DNA of 64,000 nucleotides from Chitinophagaceae bacterium UBA7600 (GCA_002478885.1 DLKC01000043.1:1-64000); one strand, 5' to 3'; counted from the first letter of the stretch, positions 8,168 through 18,143 are shown. Notes: generated by a model from the sequence alone, not told the origin. Program-made: numbers and translations.

Positions 8168-11100
8168 ATGCAACCAAAACATGCAGTTGTAAAAACTGTG
8201 TACTGCTTTATGATTGCTGTACTGGCAATGGCCTTTTTAAATACTGGTTATGCGCAAAGTTCACGTGTGCTTGTGTTTTCAAAGACCGTAGGCTTCAGGC
8301 ATGCTTCGATCGATGCAGGTAAAGCCGCACTGTCAAAGATGGCTGCAGCGAAAGGCTTCGCAATTGATTTTACAGAAGATGCATCGCAGTTTGTTACCGC
8401 TAACCTGAAACAATATAATGCGGTTGTTTTTTTAAGTACAACAGGCGATGTGCTGAACCCCACGCAGCAAGAGGAATTTGAACGGTATATACAGGCCGGC
8501 GGTGGCTATCTTGGTATACATGCGGCTGCTGATTGTGAGTACGAATGGCCTTGGTACGGCAAGTTGGTAGGCGCCTGGTTTTTAGATCACCCGATGCCCA
8601 ACAATATTCAGAAAGGAAAATATTATGTCGCCGACAAAAACAGTTTCGCGACAAAAGGCATGCCCGATGAATTTGAACGCACCGATGAGTTTTACAGTTT
8701 TAAAAATATTGATCCATCGATACATGTGCTGGTAAAGATCGACGAGAAATCTTACCAGGGCGGGAAGAACGGCGATAATCACCCCATGAGCTGGTATCAT
8801 GATTTTGATGGTGGCAGGTCTTTTTATACTAATATGGGTCATACGGATGAAACATTTACAGAGCCGCTTTTCCTGGATCATTTATGGGCTGGTTTGCAGT
8901 ATGTAATGGGTGGCGATGCGGCAATTGCGCTCGATTATTCAAAGGCAAAGCCTGAAGAAAACCGTTTCTCAAAAGTCGTTCTTGCTGAAAAGCTGAATGA
9001 ACCTATGGAGTTGACTGTTCTCAATGACGGCCGGGTGCTGTTTATTGAGCGACACGGCGCCGTAAAACTGTTCAATACAAAAACAAAGCAACTGAAAACA
9101 ATCGCAACAATTGCGGTAAGTACAAAATACAAAGACAAAGAGGGTAAGACATCTGAAGCAGAAGACGGTTTACTCGGTTTGAAAAAGGATCCCAATTTTG
9201 CAAAGAATCACTGGATATACCTTTATTATTCAGATCCCGAAAAATCCCGGAATATATTAACGAGGTATACATTGAATGCTGATGTACTCGATCTCAATTC
9301 AAAGAAGGTTATACTGGAAGTGGCAACACAACGCGAACAATGCTGCCATACAGGTGGCTCTATTGATTTCGATGGCCAGGGCAATCTTTATCTGTCTACC
9401 GGTGATAACACCAGCCCGAGAGCAACCCCTTATGCCCCTATCGATGAGCGGGAGGGAAGGTCGCCATGGGATGCGCAAAAATCTTCTGCAAATACCAATG
9501 ACCTGCGCGGAAAAATATTAAGAATAAAACCACAGCCAGATGGATCGTATACCATTCCCGATGGTAATCTTTTCCCTAAAGGAGAAGCTCAAACACGACC
9601 AGAGATATTTGTAATGGGCGACAGAAATCCATTCAGGATATCTGTTGATAAACAATCTGCGTTTGTTTACTGGGGTGAAGTAGGACCCGATTCAAATGAT
9701 CCTGACTCATTGCGTGGCCCGTCAGCCCAGGATGAAATAAACCAGGCAAGAAAAGCCGGTAATTTTGGTTGGCCATATTTTGTCGGAGACAACAAGCCCT
9801 ATAATCATTTTGATTTTGCCAGCAATAAATCAGGTGAAAAGTTTGATCCTGAAAAGCCAATCAACAACTCTCCAAACAGCACGGGGCTTAAACAATTGCC
9901 ACCTGCGCAGAAAGCATTTATATGGTATCCTTATGGGGATTCAAAGGAATTCCCGTTAGTGGGTTCTGGTGGAAGAACTGCAATGGCAGGCCCGGTTTTT
10001 CATAGCAATGATTTCAAAACTGCAGAACGTGCATTTCCTAAATATTACGATGGAAAGTTGCTGATTTATGAATGGATGCGCGGCTGGATTATGGCCGTAA
10101 CCATGGATAAAGATGGCAATTATGTTTCTATGGAAAGATTTATGCCCAGCTATAAATTCAGTAACCCGATGGATATGGAGTTTGCCGACAACGGCGACCT
10201 GTATATGCTTGAATATGGTTCAGGCTGGTTCACTGCAAACGATGATGCACGCCTTATTCGTATCGAGTATAACGGCGGTAACAGGAAACCGGAGATATCG
10301 ATCAATGCAGACAAAATGGGTGGCTCTATTCCGCTCACGGTAAACCTTTCTTCACAGGGAACAAAAGATGCAGACGGAGATACCGTGTCTTATTCCTGGA
10401 AGATTACCTCGAAAAATGGTTATACAAAAACCATCAATGCTGCCGATGCAACACTAACGCTGTCTAAAGCCGGAATATACAAAGCAACCCTCACAGCAAA
10501 AGATAGCAAAGGAGCGGTGTCAACTCAGTCAATGGAACTAACAGCCGGCAACGAACCTCCTGTTGTTTCTTTTGATATCGGGAAAAACAATAAATCGTTT
10601 TATGTTCCCAACAAAACATACAACTATAAAGTTGATGTAAAAGACAAAGAAGATGGCTCAACCAGCAATGGTAAAATAAAACCATCAGCTGTTATCGTCA
10701 ATATCGATTACCTGCCTGAAGGTTTTGATAAGGCAGAAATCGTGCAGGGACATCGCACTGCGGATGAGTCCTTCGATATTACAAAAGGCTTGAAGCTAAT
10801 AACAGCAAGCGATTGCAGATCCTGCCATGCCGATCATAAAAAGTCCATCGGCCCGGCTTATTTCGATGTTTCAGTGAAATATAAAAACAACCCCGCTGCC
10901 GTAGAAAAACTCACGAAGAAAGTAATTGCAGGAGGTAAAGGTGTTTGGGGAGATGTGCCAATGGCTGCGCATCCGAAATTATCAACAGAAGATGCGGCAA
11001 CAATGGTGCGTTACATATTAAGCTTGTCTCAGCCAAAGCCAAAAGTAAAGTCACTGCCTGCTGAAGGAACCTACACTGTTAAACAGCAGCCTAACGACAA

Positions 11101-11902
11101 AGGACAGGGCGTTTACATTTTCAGGGCAGCGTACACCGATCTTGGTGCTAATGGCCTGCCGGGTATACCAGCCGAAGGAACTTTTACTTTGCGTAACCCT
11201 GCCATCAATCCATCTAAATACGACGAAGTGGTTGACGCGACAAAGATGAGTTATGGGGGTAATAATTTTGTTATTCCAACAAAGTCTGGCGCTTATATCA
11301 GTCTTAAACAAATTGATCTTACCGGCATAACCAGCATTGAGATAACTGCTATGGCGCCGAAGGCCCAATTGAATGCAGAGGGCGGTACTGTTGAGTTACA
11401 CATTGACGCACCAAACGGAAAACTATTGGGTCAAACGCCATTTATCGGCGATGCTGGTGGCAATGTTATGAGTTTCAGCGGCAAACCCGTTTCGCTACCT
11501 GTTACCCAAACAGATGGTACGCACGATATTTACCTCGTGTTTAAAAACCCCAATGCCAAACAAGGCGGCTCTTTGATGGTTGTTTTAAATACCATTTTTA
11601 AAACAGGCGATGCGCCAATTGCAGCTGCGCCCGCCGATCTTCCAAAAGTTGATCTGAATGACTATGTAGGAAAATATAAGATGACCAACCTGCCATTTCC
11701 TTATGTGGAGATAAGCGTAAAAGATGGGCAACTGATGATGAAGGCAGGCGAGCAAGGTGGCCCAATTTCACCGACAGCCGAACCAGATAAATATGACGCA
11801 GATGGCAAGGCAACAATTTATTTTATCCGCGACGATACAAAAAAAGTCATCAAGCTCAATCTCGAAGCAATGAACTTTAAATTCGAAGGCGTGAAAGAAT
11901 AG
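8168..11902 (+). CDS. ThuA / PQQ-type sugar dehydrogenase / cytochrome c fusion protein
   Basis: Large exported multidomain protein of 1244 residues, likely oxidising a sugar or polyol in the periplasm and passing electrons to an attached haem. A signal peptide (about 1-29, TGYAQ) is followed by a ThuA glutamine-amidotransferase-like domain (about 33-245, GGGYLGIHAAAD). Next comes a six-bladed glucose/sorbosone dehydrogenase propeller (about 255-690, with CCHTGGSIDFD and LYLSTGDN), a PKD domain (about 700-790), a cytochrome c domain with haem motif CRSCH near residue 883, a CBM6-like carbohydrate-binding region (about 965-1145) and a small C-terminal beta domain (about 1157-1244). Such fusions are known in Bacteroidota and Planctomycetes. 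The exact substrate is unknown. A strong terminator follows at 11976. Confidence 0.92.
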   Translation: MQPKHAVVKTVYCFMIAVLAMAFLNTGYAQSSRVLVFSKTVGFRHASIDAGKAALSKMAAAKGFAIDFTEDASQFVTANLKQYNAVVFLSTTGDVLNPTQQEEFERYIQAGGGYLGIHAAADCEYEWPWYGKLVGAWFLDHPMPNNIQKGKYYVADKNSFATKGMPDEFERTDEFYSFKNIDPSIHVLVKIDEKSYQGGKNGDNHPMSWYHDFDGGRSFYTNMGHTDETFTEPLFLDHLWAGLQYVMGGDAAIALDYSKAKPEENRFSKVVLAEKLNEPMELTVLNDGRVLFIERHGAVKLFNTKTKQLKTIATIAVSTKYKDKEGKTSEAEDGLLGLKKDPNFAKNHWIYLYYSDPEKSRNILTRYTLNADVLDLNSKKVILEVATQREQCCHTGGSIDFDGQGNLYLSTGDNTSPRATPYAPIDEREGRSPWDAQKSSANTNDLRGKILRIKPQPDGSYTIPDGNLFPKGEAQTRPEIFVMGDRNPFRISVDKQSAFVYWGEVGPDSNDPDSLRGPSAQDEINQARKAGNFGWPYFVGDNKPYNHFDFASNKSGEKFDPEKPINNSPNSTGLKQLPPAQKAFIWYPYGDSKEFPLVGSGGRTAMAGPVFHSNDFKTAERAFPKYYDGKLLIYEWMRGWIMAVTMDKDGNYVSMERFMPSYKFSNPMDMEFADNGDLYMLEYGSGWFTANDDARLIRIEYNGGNRKPEISINADKMGGSIPLTVNLSSQGTKDADGDTVSYSWKITSKNGYTKTINAADATLTLSKAGIYKATLTAKDSKGAVSTQSMELTAGNEPPVVSFDIGKNNKSFYVPNKTYNYKVDVKDKEDGSTSNGKIKPSAVIVNIDYLPEGFDKAEIVQGHRTADESFDITKGLKLITASDCRSCHADHKKSIGPAYFDVSVKYKNNPAAVEKLTKKVIAGGKGVWGDVPMAAHPKLSTEDAATMVRYILSLSQPKPKVKSLPAEGTYTVKQQPNDKGQGVYIFRAAYTDLGANGLPGIPAEGTFTLRNPAINPSKYDEVVDATKMSYGGNNFVIPTKSGAYISLKQIDLTGITSIEITAMAPKAQLNAEGGTVELHIDAPNGKLLGQTPFIGDAGGNVMSFSGKPVSLPVTQTDGTHDIYLVFKNPNAKQGGSLMVVLNTIFKTGDAPIAAAPADLPKVDLNDYVGKYKMTNLPFPYVEISVKDGQLMMKAGEQGGPISPTAEPDKYDADGKATIYFIRDDTKKVIKLNLEAMNFKFEGVKE

Positions 11903-11937
11903 TTGGAGCCAGGCTATTGTACAGGTATGATGCCGTT

Positions 11938-11957
11938 GTTGCGTCGCACACTTGTAC
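11938..11957 (+). repeat. Palindromic intergenic element, left arm
   Basis: Full 20-base core GTTGCGTCGCACACTTGTAC, just after the ThuA fusion gene. The flank GAGCCAGGCT...GATGCC matches other copies. The opposite arm appears to have degenerated into the terminator stem that follows. Confidence 0.7.
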
Positions 11958-11975
11958 TGTAACAACACTACTCTG

Positions 11976-12014
11976 CAACAAAGCGATCAATAATCCTGGT
12001 CGCTTTGTTGTTTT
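11976..12014 (+). terminator. Rho-independent terminator after the ThuA fusion gene
   Basis: Perfect 11-bp stem CAACAAAGCGA / TCGCTTTGTTG (11976-11986 and 12000-12010) with a 13-base loop, followed by TTTT. It sits 74 bp after the stop codon at 11902. Confidence 0.75.
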
Positions 12015-12119
12015 AAAACCTGTTACCATAAAATGCAGAAGCGCTGCAATCATATTCTGCTGCAGCACTCTTACGATAAATGCTTATTTTGAAACATCAA
12101 TCAACTAAAGATTTCACAT

Positions 12120-13718
12120 ATGAATGATGCCGGCCGTATATGTTTCGGGGTGCTATTGCTGCTGTCATTATCCCGCATACCCGTGTTTGCGCAGCAAAAA
12201 GATAAGCGACCGAATATTGTATACATTATGAGTGATGACCATGCTTACCAGGCCATCAGTGCTTATGGTTATAGATTGAACAATACGCCCAATATAGACA
12301 GGATGGCAAAAGAAGGCGCCATTTTTACCAATGCCTGCGTTACCAATTCGCTGTGTGCGCCGAGCCGCGCGGTCTTGCTTACAGGCAAACACAGCTTTAT
12401 CAATGGCAAGATTGATAATGTACATGCATTTAACTGGGACCAGGATAACTTTTGCAAGGAACTGCAGAAAGCAGGTTACCAAACCGCGATGATTGGTAAG
12501 ATACATATGGATGGCCTTCCGCAGGGCTTTGACTATTCTGCTGTGTTGATCGACCAGGGCGAATATTATAATCCTGACTTTATCATTAATGGGGTGAAAC
12601 AACAAAAGATGGGTTATGTAACCGATCTTACTACTGCAATGACACTGGACTGGATAAAAAACCGCGACAGCAGTAAACCGTTCTGTGTCTTATACCACCA
12701 AAAAGCGCCGCACCGCGAATGGTTGCCCTCACTCAAATACATTAAAGAATATACCGGGAAAACCTATAAAGAACCTGCAACGTTGTTTGATGATTATGCT
12801 GGGAGAGGAGCTGCCGCTAAAAGTGCAGAGATGAATATTCTCAAAGACATGAATTGGAGCGGAGATAACAAGATATCTCCCGATGTATTGCAGGAATTGG
12901 GCATTAAAGATCCGTTGGACTGGGGGCCGGATGCGTACCATAACAACCTTGGCCGTATGACCACATCAGAACGGGCTGCATGGGATTCGGTGTATGATCC
13001 GATTATTGCCAGGTTTCGCAGCGACTATCCGGCCATGACGCCAAAGGATCTTATGCGCTGGCGCTACCAACGTTATATGCAGGATTATATGGGTTGCATC
13101 GCATCGGTGGATGATGGTGTTGGCCAGCTTCTTGATTTTTTAAAGGAGAACAATCTTGACAGCAATACTATCGTCATCTACACGTCAGACCAGGGTTTTT
13201 ATCTTGGGGAGCATGGGTGGTTTGACAAACGCTTTATGTATGAAGAATCATTGCGCACTCCATTGCTGATTCGTTATCCCGGCCATATTAGACCCGGAAC
13301 CAACATCGACGCCCTTATTCAAAATCTTGATTATGCTCCAACGATACTGGATTACGCCGGTGTGAAAATTCCTGCGGATATGCAGGGTGAATCTTTTAAG
13401 AACCTTGTAAGCGGGAATACCACTAAATGGCGGGATGCGATCTATTATACTTACTATGAGTACCCATCTATACACATGGTGAAAAGACATTATGGTGTGA
13501 AGACTAAACGCTATAAGCTGATTCACTTTTATTATGATATTGATGAATGGGAATTGTATGATCTACAAAAAGACCCGCAGGAAATGAAGAATGTATATAA
13601 TGATCCAACCTATGCCCCGGTAAGAAAAGAAATGCATGCAAAACTGGAAGCCCTTAGAAAAATGTATGGCGATTCAGATGAGAATGATAAAAAATTCCTG
13701 CCGGCTGGCAATAAATAG
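12120..13718 (+). CDS. Exported type I sulfatase
   Basis: Formylglycine-dependent sulfatase of 532 residues that removes sulfate esters from a glycan or similar compound outside the cytoplasm. A signal peptide (about 1-25, VFAQ) precedes the alkaline-phosphatase-like domain. The N-terminal metal-binding motif is MSDDH (Asp39, Asp40). The sulfatase signature C79-A-P-S-R83 marks Cys79 as the residue converted to formylglycine. The later motif IVIYTSDQGFYLGEHGW supplies further metal ligands. The layout resembles N-acetylglucosamine-6-sulfatases and heparan-type sulfatases of Bacteroidota, but the substrate cannot be fixed. No sulfatase-maturing enzyme is encoded in the window. It is convergent with the GH3 gene, sharing a bidirectional terminator. 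Confidence 0.93.
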   Translation: MNDAGRICFGVLLLLSLSRIPVFAQQKDKRPNIVYIMSDDHAYQAISAYGYRLNNTPNIDRMAKEGAIFTNACVTNSLCAPSRAVLLTGKHSFINGKIDNVHAFNWDQDNFCKELQKAGYQTAMIGKIHMDGLPQGFDYSAVLIDQGEYYNPDFIINGVKQQKMGYVTDLTTAMTLDWIKNRDSSKPFCVLYHQKAPHREWLPSLKYIKEYTGKTYKEPATLFDDYAGRGAAAKSAEMNILKDMNWSGDNKISPDVLQELGIKDPLDWGPDAYHNNLGRMTTSERAAWDSVYDPIIARFRSDYPAMTPKDLMRWRYQRYMQDYMGCIASVDDGVGQLLDFLKENNLDSNTIVIYTSDQGFYLGEHGWFDKRFMYEESLRTPLLIRYPGHIRPGTNIDALIQNLDYAPTILDYAGVKIPADMQGESFKNLVSGNTTKWRDAIYYTYYEYPSIHMVKRHYGVKTKRYKLIHFYYDIDEWELYDLQKDPQEMKNVYNDPTYAPVRKEMHAKLEALRKMYGDSDENDKKFLPAGNK

Positions 13719-13799
13719 GTTTTTGTATCGCCACTCTTTTGGCAGCATGTTAATTAACCATACCGGGTAATTTGATTTATGGTTGTCAATGATTAGAAC

Positions 13800-13819
13800 G
13801 TACAAGAGTGCGACGCAAC
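13800..13819 (-). repeat. Palindromic intergenic element, right arm
   Basis: Sequence GTACAAGAGTGCGACGCAAC in the convergent spacer between the sulfatase and GH3 genes. A decayed partner resembling TTGTATCGCCACTC lies at about 13724. Confidence 0.65.
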
Positions 13820-13866
13820 CAAAGTTGCATAGTGATATGCAGTAGGGCTCATAAAATTGCCTTAAT

Positions 13867-13895
13867 AAAAAAGGGCAGCAATGCCGCCCCTTTTT
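13867..13895. terminator. Bidirectional terminator between sulfatase and GH3 genes
   Basis: A-tract, GGG-rich stem with a one-base bulge and an AAT loop, CCCC and T-tract. It sits between two convergent stop codons (13718 and 13913), so it can end transcription from both sides. Confidence 0.7.
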
Positions 13896-13912
13896 GTAAT
13901 CTGTTCCTAAAA

Positions 13913-16246
13913 TTATTTCTTCTTATACTTGGCTGTTCTTGCATCGTTGATAACCCCTTTCCAGTTTAGGCCATAAGCGAAATCATACAAGTGACCTTCA
14001 CTGTCGGTATGCGGCTTCATATCCTGTGGCACATCTTCTTTTTGTGTCTCGACCGTTTGCATATCAGCAGGCATTTGCAGTGGTAACAAACCAGATGGCT
14101 CTGTTTTGCCTGAAAGAATATCCATCAACGCCTGGTCTTGTACACCGAAAGAAGCTACCAGCCCATCGATCTTTGATTCGAATTCTGAAACAACTGCCGG
14201 GTTTGTCAAAGCCATGCAAACAATAACGGGTTTGCCATTCATTGCCTGCTTGGTGTCGAGTATTGATTTAAGATCGGCTGTATTACTCGCTGTAATGGTC
14301 TTGCCTTTATAAGAACGATTGCTGATAGTGGGGTCAATCACGGGATCGCCTGCGGCAATACTTTGCTCCCTTGCTTCTGTTGCAGTATAAGGGCCATACT
14401 GCAAACTGATAGGCACATAGCCGTTGCCACCGCTTTTCCTGTCTTCAATACTGTAACCAACTCCGCCTGCCGGTCCTTTTACAAACACGATCGCCAGGTC
14501 AGCTTTTGACGGATCGTCGGTAACATTAAAATATTTTTTTACAATGTCAATATTCACTGGGTATTCCACTCGTTCAGGTGTAGAATTGCCGAACCAATCT
14601 CTTGCTGCGGGAACAGTGCGCTTTGGTATATACACAGTTTTTGATTTGGCCAGTGGTAATACATTCCCCTTGTTCTTCAGCAGCACGATCGATTTCAATT
14701 GAGCGTCATACCCTGCTTTCATAAACTCTGGATTACCAACTGTTGCAGTGGATTGCGCAGGATCGATATATGGATTTTCGAAGAGACCCACCTGGAAAAT
14801 ATTGCGTAACAGGCGTACCGCAGATTGCTCAAAGCGGCTGCGCATGAATGCTTCACCATGTTCTTTAACACCCATTTGATAAGCTTCAAGAACAGGTCCT
14901 GCTGCGTTGTTGCCGCCAAACTGGTCAACGCCCGCCATTAGAATTTTATAATGTCTTTCTGCGACAGAAAGTTTCTCAACACCCCATGATTTACCAAGGA
15001 ATATATCCGGTGTCTTACCCTCATCAGCGGTTATCATCCAGTCGGTACAAACCACGCCGTCATAACCGTATTTATTTCTGAGCATGTCGGTTACAATGTA
15101 CTTACTGTAGCTGTTGCCCACATTCTCGCCATTCTTTGTGTCTTGGTTGTAAGAGATCGTATAGTAAGGCATTACGGCTGCAGCCATTTTTGTTTTACCG
15201 TTCAGTTTGAAAGCACCGTCAATAAACGGGGTAAGCTGTGTTTGAAGATTGTTGCCAGGATAAACAGCAAATTTGCCATAAGCAAAATGACCGTCACGTC
15301 CACCTTCTTCAGGTCCGCCGCTGGGCCAGTGTTTTACCATCGCGTTCACACTGTGGTATCCCCAGCCGTTTTTTATTTCAGACGCACCCGTTGAGGTTTG
15401 AAAGCCATCTACATAGGCCCTTGCCATATCAGCTGCCAGTTTAGGGTTTTCACCAAAAGTGCCGTTAAACCTGCTCCATCTTGGTTCTGTGGCAAGGTCT
15501 ACCTGCGGCGACAAAGCAGTAGAAATGCCTAGCGCCCTGTATTCCTGCGAGGCAATATTGCCAAAATGCTGCACAATCGAAGGGTCGAAAGTTGCGGCCA
15601 TGCCAATGGATTCTGGCCACATGGAAATTGTTCCGCCTGAGCCGATATTATACTCAGCATTGGCAACAACGGCATTACGGGGATCGGTGCTGTTGTTGGC
15701 TGGAATGCCCAGACCGAGGCCTTCCACAAAAGCCTGCACATTGTTATTCCATTTTGCTGCTACTTCCGGGCTTTTTACACGGGTCACGAGCACATGACGC
15801 AGGTTATCATCTTTTAAGAATTTCTTTTGCTGGTCGCTTATATCGTACGCCTGCAGATCGCTCGAATCGATCGGCTTACCATTGTAAGTGCCCGCGCCAA
15901 AACCTTTCGGATTGGCAGGTATTGCCTGGTGCGCACTGTACAACATAAGCCCTGCGATCTGTTCAATAGTCATTTTCGAAGCAAGGTCTTTGGCTCTCGC
16001 ATCGGTTGGTAAACGCCAGTCTTCATACGCATCGAGCTTGCCGTTTTTGTTCAGGTCTTTGAATTGAAGTCCGTCAACGGTAAGTATTTTTATGCCGGAC
16101 GAAGGTGAGTATCCCAACGTTGGTCCATTGGCGTTTTTTACCGTTTTGAAGTCCGTACCCGGTTGGCTTTGTGCAAGAGTGCTTGTGCCTGCGGCAAGTA
16201 AAAATAACAGGCAGCCTGCGACTTTTGAATAACTGATAAGTTTCAT
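13913..16246 (-). CDS. Glycoside hydrolase family 3 beta-glycosidase
   Basis: Exported beta-glycosidase (beta-glucosidase-like) of 777 residues, acting on glycan oligosaccharides or glycosides. A signal peptide (about 1-25, STLAQ) is followed by a short Asp-rich segment (DLNKNGKLDAYEDW) that many Bacteroidota GH3 enzymes carry before the barrel. The (beta/alpha)8 domain contains the WSRFNGTFGE and KHWPSGGPEEGGRDGH motifs. The nucleophile is Asp402 in VVCTDWM. A C-terminal alpha/beta sandwich follows (about 510-750). The ATG is directly preceded by a leader with a perfect operator-like palindrome at 16283-16303, shared with the operon at 23331. The family call is firm; the linkage specificity is not known. 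Confidence 0.94.
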   Translation of the reverse strand: MKLISYSKVAGCLLFLLAAGTSTLAQSQPGTDFKTVKNANGPTLGYSPSSGIKILTVDGLQFKDLNKNGKLDAYEDWRLPTDARAKDLASKMTIEQIAGLMLYSAHQAIPANPKGFGAGTYNGKPIDSSDLQAYDISDQQKKFLKDDNLRHVLVTRVKSPEVAAKWNNNVQAFVEGLGLGIPANNSTDPRNAVVANAEYNIGSGGTISMWPESIGMAATFDPSIVQHFGNIASQEYRALGISTALSPQVDLATEPRWSRFNGTFGENPKLAADMARAYVDGFQTSTGASEIKNGWGYHSVNAMVKHWPSGGPEEGGRDGHFAYGKFAVYPGNNLQTQLTPFIDGAFKLNGKTKMAAAVMPYYTISYNQDTKNGENVGNSYSKYIVTDMLRNKYGYDGVVCTDWMITADEGKTPDIFLGKSWGVEKLSVAERHYKILMAGVDQFGGNNAAGPVLEAYQMGVKEHGEAFMRSRFEQSAVRLLRNIFQVGLFENPYIDPAQSTATVGNPEFMKAGYDAQLKSIVLLKNKGNVLPLAKSKTVYIPKRTVPAARDWFGNSTPERVEYPVNIDIVKKYFNVTDDPSKADLAIVFVKGPAGGVGYSIEDRKSGGNGYVPISLQYGPYTATEAREQSIAAGDPVIDPTISNRSYKGKTITASNTADLKSILDTKQAMNGKPVIVCMALTNPAVVSEFESKIDGLVASFGVQDQALMDILSGKTEPSGLLPLQMPADMQTVETQKEDVPQDMKPHTDSEGHLYDFAYGLNWKGVINDARTAKYKKK

Positions 16247-16282
16247 TTGCGATGCATTTATGGCAGTGAAAAATAAGATTTG

Positions 16283-16303
16283 ATTGCGTTAAAATTACGC
16301 AAT
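16283..16303. promoter_or_regulatory. 21-bp operator-like palindrome before the GH3 gene
   Basis: Perfect arms ATTGCGT and ACGCAAT are separated by TAAAATT, 37-57 bp upstream of the GH3 start. It is 18/21 identical to the palindrome at 23241-23261 in front of the TolB-like/oxidoreductase operon. Size and symmetry suggest a dimeric repressor such as a LacI- or GntR-type protein, which is not encoded here. Confidence 0.6.
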
Positions 16304-16436
16304 AAAAAAGGAAGGTATGTTTTTACCGGCAATTGTTTGAAGCATTCCGCTTAAAAAAGCGACGACCTGCTAAAATAAAGCGACAAAAGAAAGACGATTC
16401 TTTTGGAGCCCGGCCCCGGCACGGTTATGGGCTTTA

Positions 16437-16556
16437 CTTGCGTCGCACACTTGTACTTCAGCAAAAGAGGCAACAAAAAGCAAGTAACCGAAAATAAGCT
16501 GTTCTGTGGCGTAGTTTAGTTCATTGAAGTGCAGAACGTACAAGGGTGCGACGCAA
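16437..16556. repeat. Palindromic intergenic element, complete inverted pair
   Basis: The left arm CTTGCGTCGCACACTTGTAC (16437-16456) and right arm GTACAAGGGTGCGACGCAA (16538-16556) are complementary at all but one paired position and enclose about 80 bp. The outer flanks carry GAGCCCGGC and ATGCTATGAAATACGGC, as in other copies. This is the clearest wide-loop copy in the window. Confidence 0.8.
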
Positions 16557-16814
16557 TAGACGATGCTATGAAATACGGCTGCCTGCACCCAAATTATTGT
16601 ATTCCACTCAAATTTTCGAATGCTGTTGTCGGGAAAAATGCTGCGTAGCCAGGGGTTGCAAGCTTCCCATTTGCGTGTAATCATTAAACAACTTTATCCG
16701 GCCTGCCTTTAATGTTTTATATTAGTGCAACTGGCATGCTTCGTTTTTCGTAACGTGGAAAACTAAACCGATTTCATTGCTAACTATTCGGAAATAATAA
16801 TCAAATAAAAAACT

Positions 16815-18143
16815 ATGTACATGAAACTGAGTATTACGATACTGCTGCTGGCCGGCGCTTTTTATGCAGGTGCGCAGAAAACAATTCTTATCAATAACGT
16901 ACAAATCTTTAACGGCAGGGATGAAAAAACGACCACTGGTAATGTCTTGATTATAGGGAATGTCATCAACAAAATATCGACTCAGCCGATCGCCACGCCT
17001 AAGACGGCTAATGTTTCGATCATGGATGGTAAGGGTAAATTTTTAATGCCCGGCCTTATTGACGCGCACACCCACGTTATGATGGAATCTTTGACCATTA
17101 TGCAACTGATGAACAGTGATATTGAATTTATTACCGTTGTAGCGGCGAAGTCCGCAGAGAAAGATCTGATGCAGGGCTTTACTACTTTCCGTGACCTCGC
17201 CGGGCCTGCGTTTGGATTGCAAAAAGCCATTGACAGGGGCTTGATTCCGGGGCCGCGCATTTACCCTTCCGGCGCGATGATTTCTCAGACATCGGGGCAT
17301 GGCGATTTTCTTCCTTTTAATGATGTTCCAAGAGATATGGCTGCAAACCTCGATTTTACAGAGCGCTTTAATTTTGGTATTGTGGCTGATGGAAAAGACC
17401 AGGTGTTGAAACGAGTGAGAGAGCAACTTCGTCTCGGTGCCACGCAGATAAAACTTGCGGCGGGTGGGGGAGTTTCATCCAGTTATGATCCGCTTGATGT
17501 GTCGCAGTTTACGGAAGAAGAGATGTCTGCTGCGGTCGAGGCTGCTGAAAACTGGGGCACTTATGTTACGGTGCATGCCTATACGCCAAGAGCCATTCAG
17601 ACCGCTTTAAGAGCAGGTGTGCGTTGTATTGACCATGCACAACTTATTGACGACGAAACCGCAAAGATGCTGGCAGATAAAAAAGCCTGGTTAAGCCTGC
17701 AACCTTTCTTAGATGAAGGCGAAAGTGTTTTTCCTGAAGGTTCACCAAACCGCATTAAACAACAAACAATGATGCGCGGAACCGATAGCGCTTACCTGTT
17801 TGCCAAAAAATACAATATCAAAACGGCGTTTGGAACCGATTGCCTGTTTGAGCCAAAACTTTCAGCGGCAAGAGCAACTAACCTCACCAAACTCTTGCGT
17901 TGGTATACTCCTTTTGAAATATTAAAAATGGCTACTTCAACAAATGCACAGTTACTCGCCATGAGTGGCCCACGCAATCCTTATCCAAACAAACTTGGCG
18001 TTATAGAGGAAGGTGCTTATGCCGATCTTTTGCTGGTCGATGGTAACCCACTTCAGAATATTAAACTGCTTGAAGATGCGGATAAAAATCTTCTGATCAT
18101 TATGAAAGATGGGGTAATCTACAAAAACACGTTGAACAAATAA
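16815..18143 (+). CDS. Exported amidohydrolase (imidazolonepropionase/prolidase-like)
   Basis: Metal-dependent hydrolase of the amidohydrolase superfamily, 442 residues with a signal peptide (about 1-20, FYAGAQ). The TIM-barrel metal site is complete: His85 and His87 (DAHTH), Lys213 as the probable carboxylated bridge (QIKLAAGGG), His254 (TVHAYT), His274 (CIDHAQ) and Asp342 (AFGTDC). Relatives act on dipeptides, lactams or cyclic amides. The substrate is unknown. The YVTN propeller gene follows in the same direction within 75 bp, so the two may form an operon. ATG at 16815 and ATG at 16821 are both possible starts. Confidence 0.9.
   Translation: MYMKLSITILLLAGAFYAGAQKTILINNVQIFNGRDEKTTTGNVLIIGNVINKISTQPIATPKTANVSIMDGKGKFLMPGLIDAHTHVMMESLTIMQLMNSDIEFITVVAAKSAEKDLMQGFTTFRDLAGPAFGLQKAIDRGLIPGPRIYPSGAMISQTSGHGDFLPFNDVPRDMAANLDFTERFNFGIVADGKDQVLKRVREQLRLGATQIKLAAGGGVSSSYDPLDVSQFTEEEMSAAVEAAENWGTYVTVHAYTPRAIQTALRAGVRCIDHAQLIDDETAKMLADKKAWLSLQPFLDEGESVFPEGSPNRIKQQTMMRGTDSAYLFAKKYNIKTAFGTDCLFEPKLSAARATNLTKLLRWYTPFEILKMATSTNAQLLAMSGPRNPYPNKLGVIEEGAYADLLLVDGNPLQNIKLLEDADKNLLIIMKDGVIYKNTLNK

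Larger units (their letters stand above)
16247..16814. other. Divergent intergenic region, GH3 / amidohydrolase
   Basis: 568 bp between two divergent genes. It holds the operator-like palindrome before GH3 and a complete inverted pair of the interspersed element (16437-16556) with GCCGG-type flanks. The remaining AT-rich DNA before the amidohydrolase start gave no clear promoter box. A 104-codon open frame on the minus strand crosses the palindromic element and is not considered a gene. Confidence 0.6.

Noticed and set aside
16370..16684. 104-codon minus-strand open frame
   Set aside because: It runs straight through a complete palindromic element, has no family features and no plausible start context.
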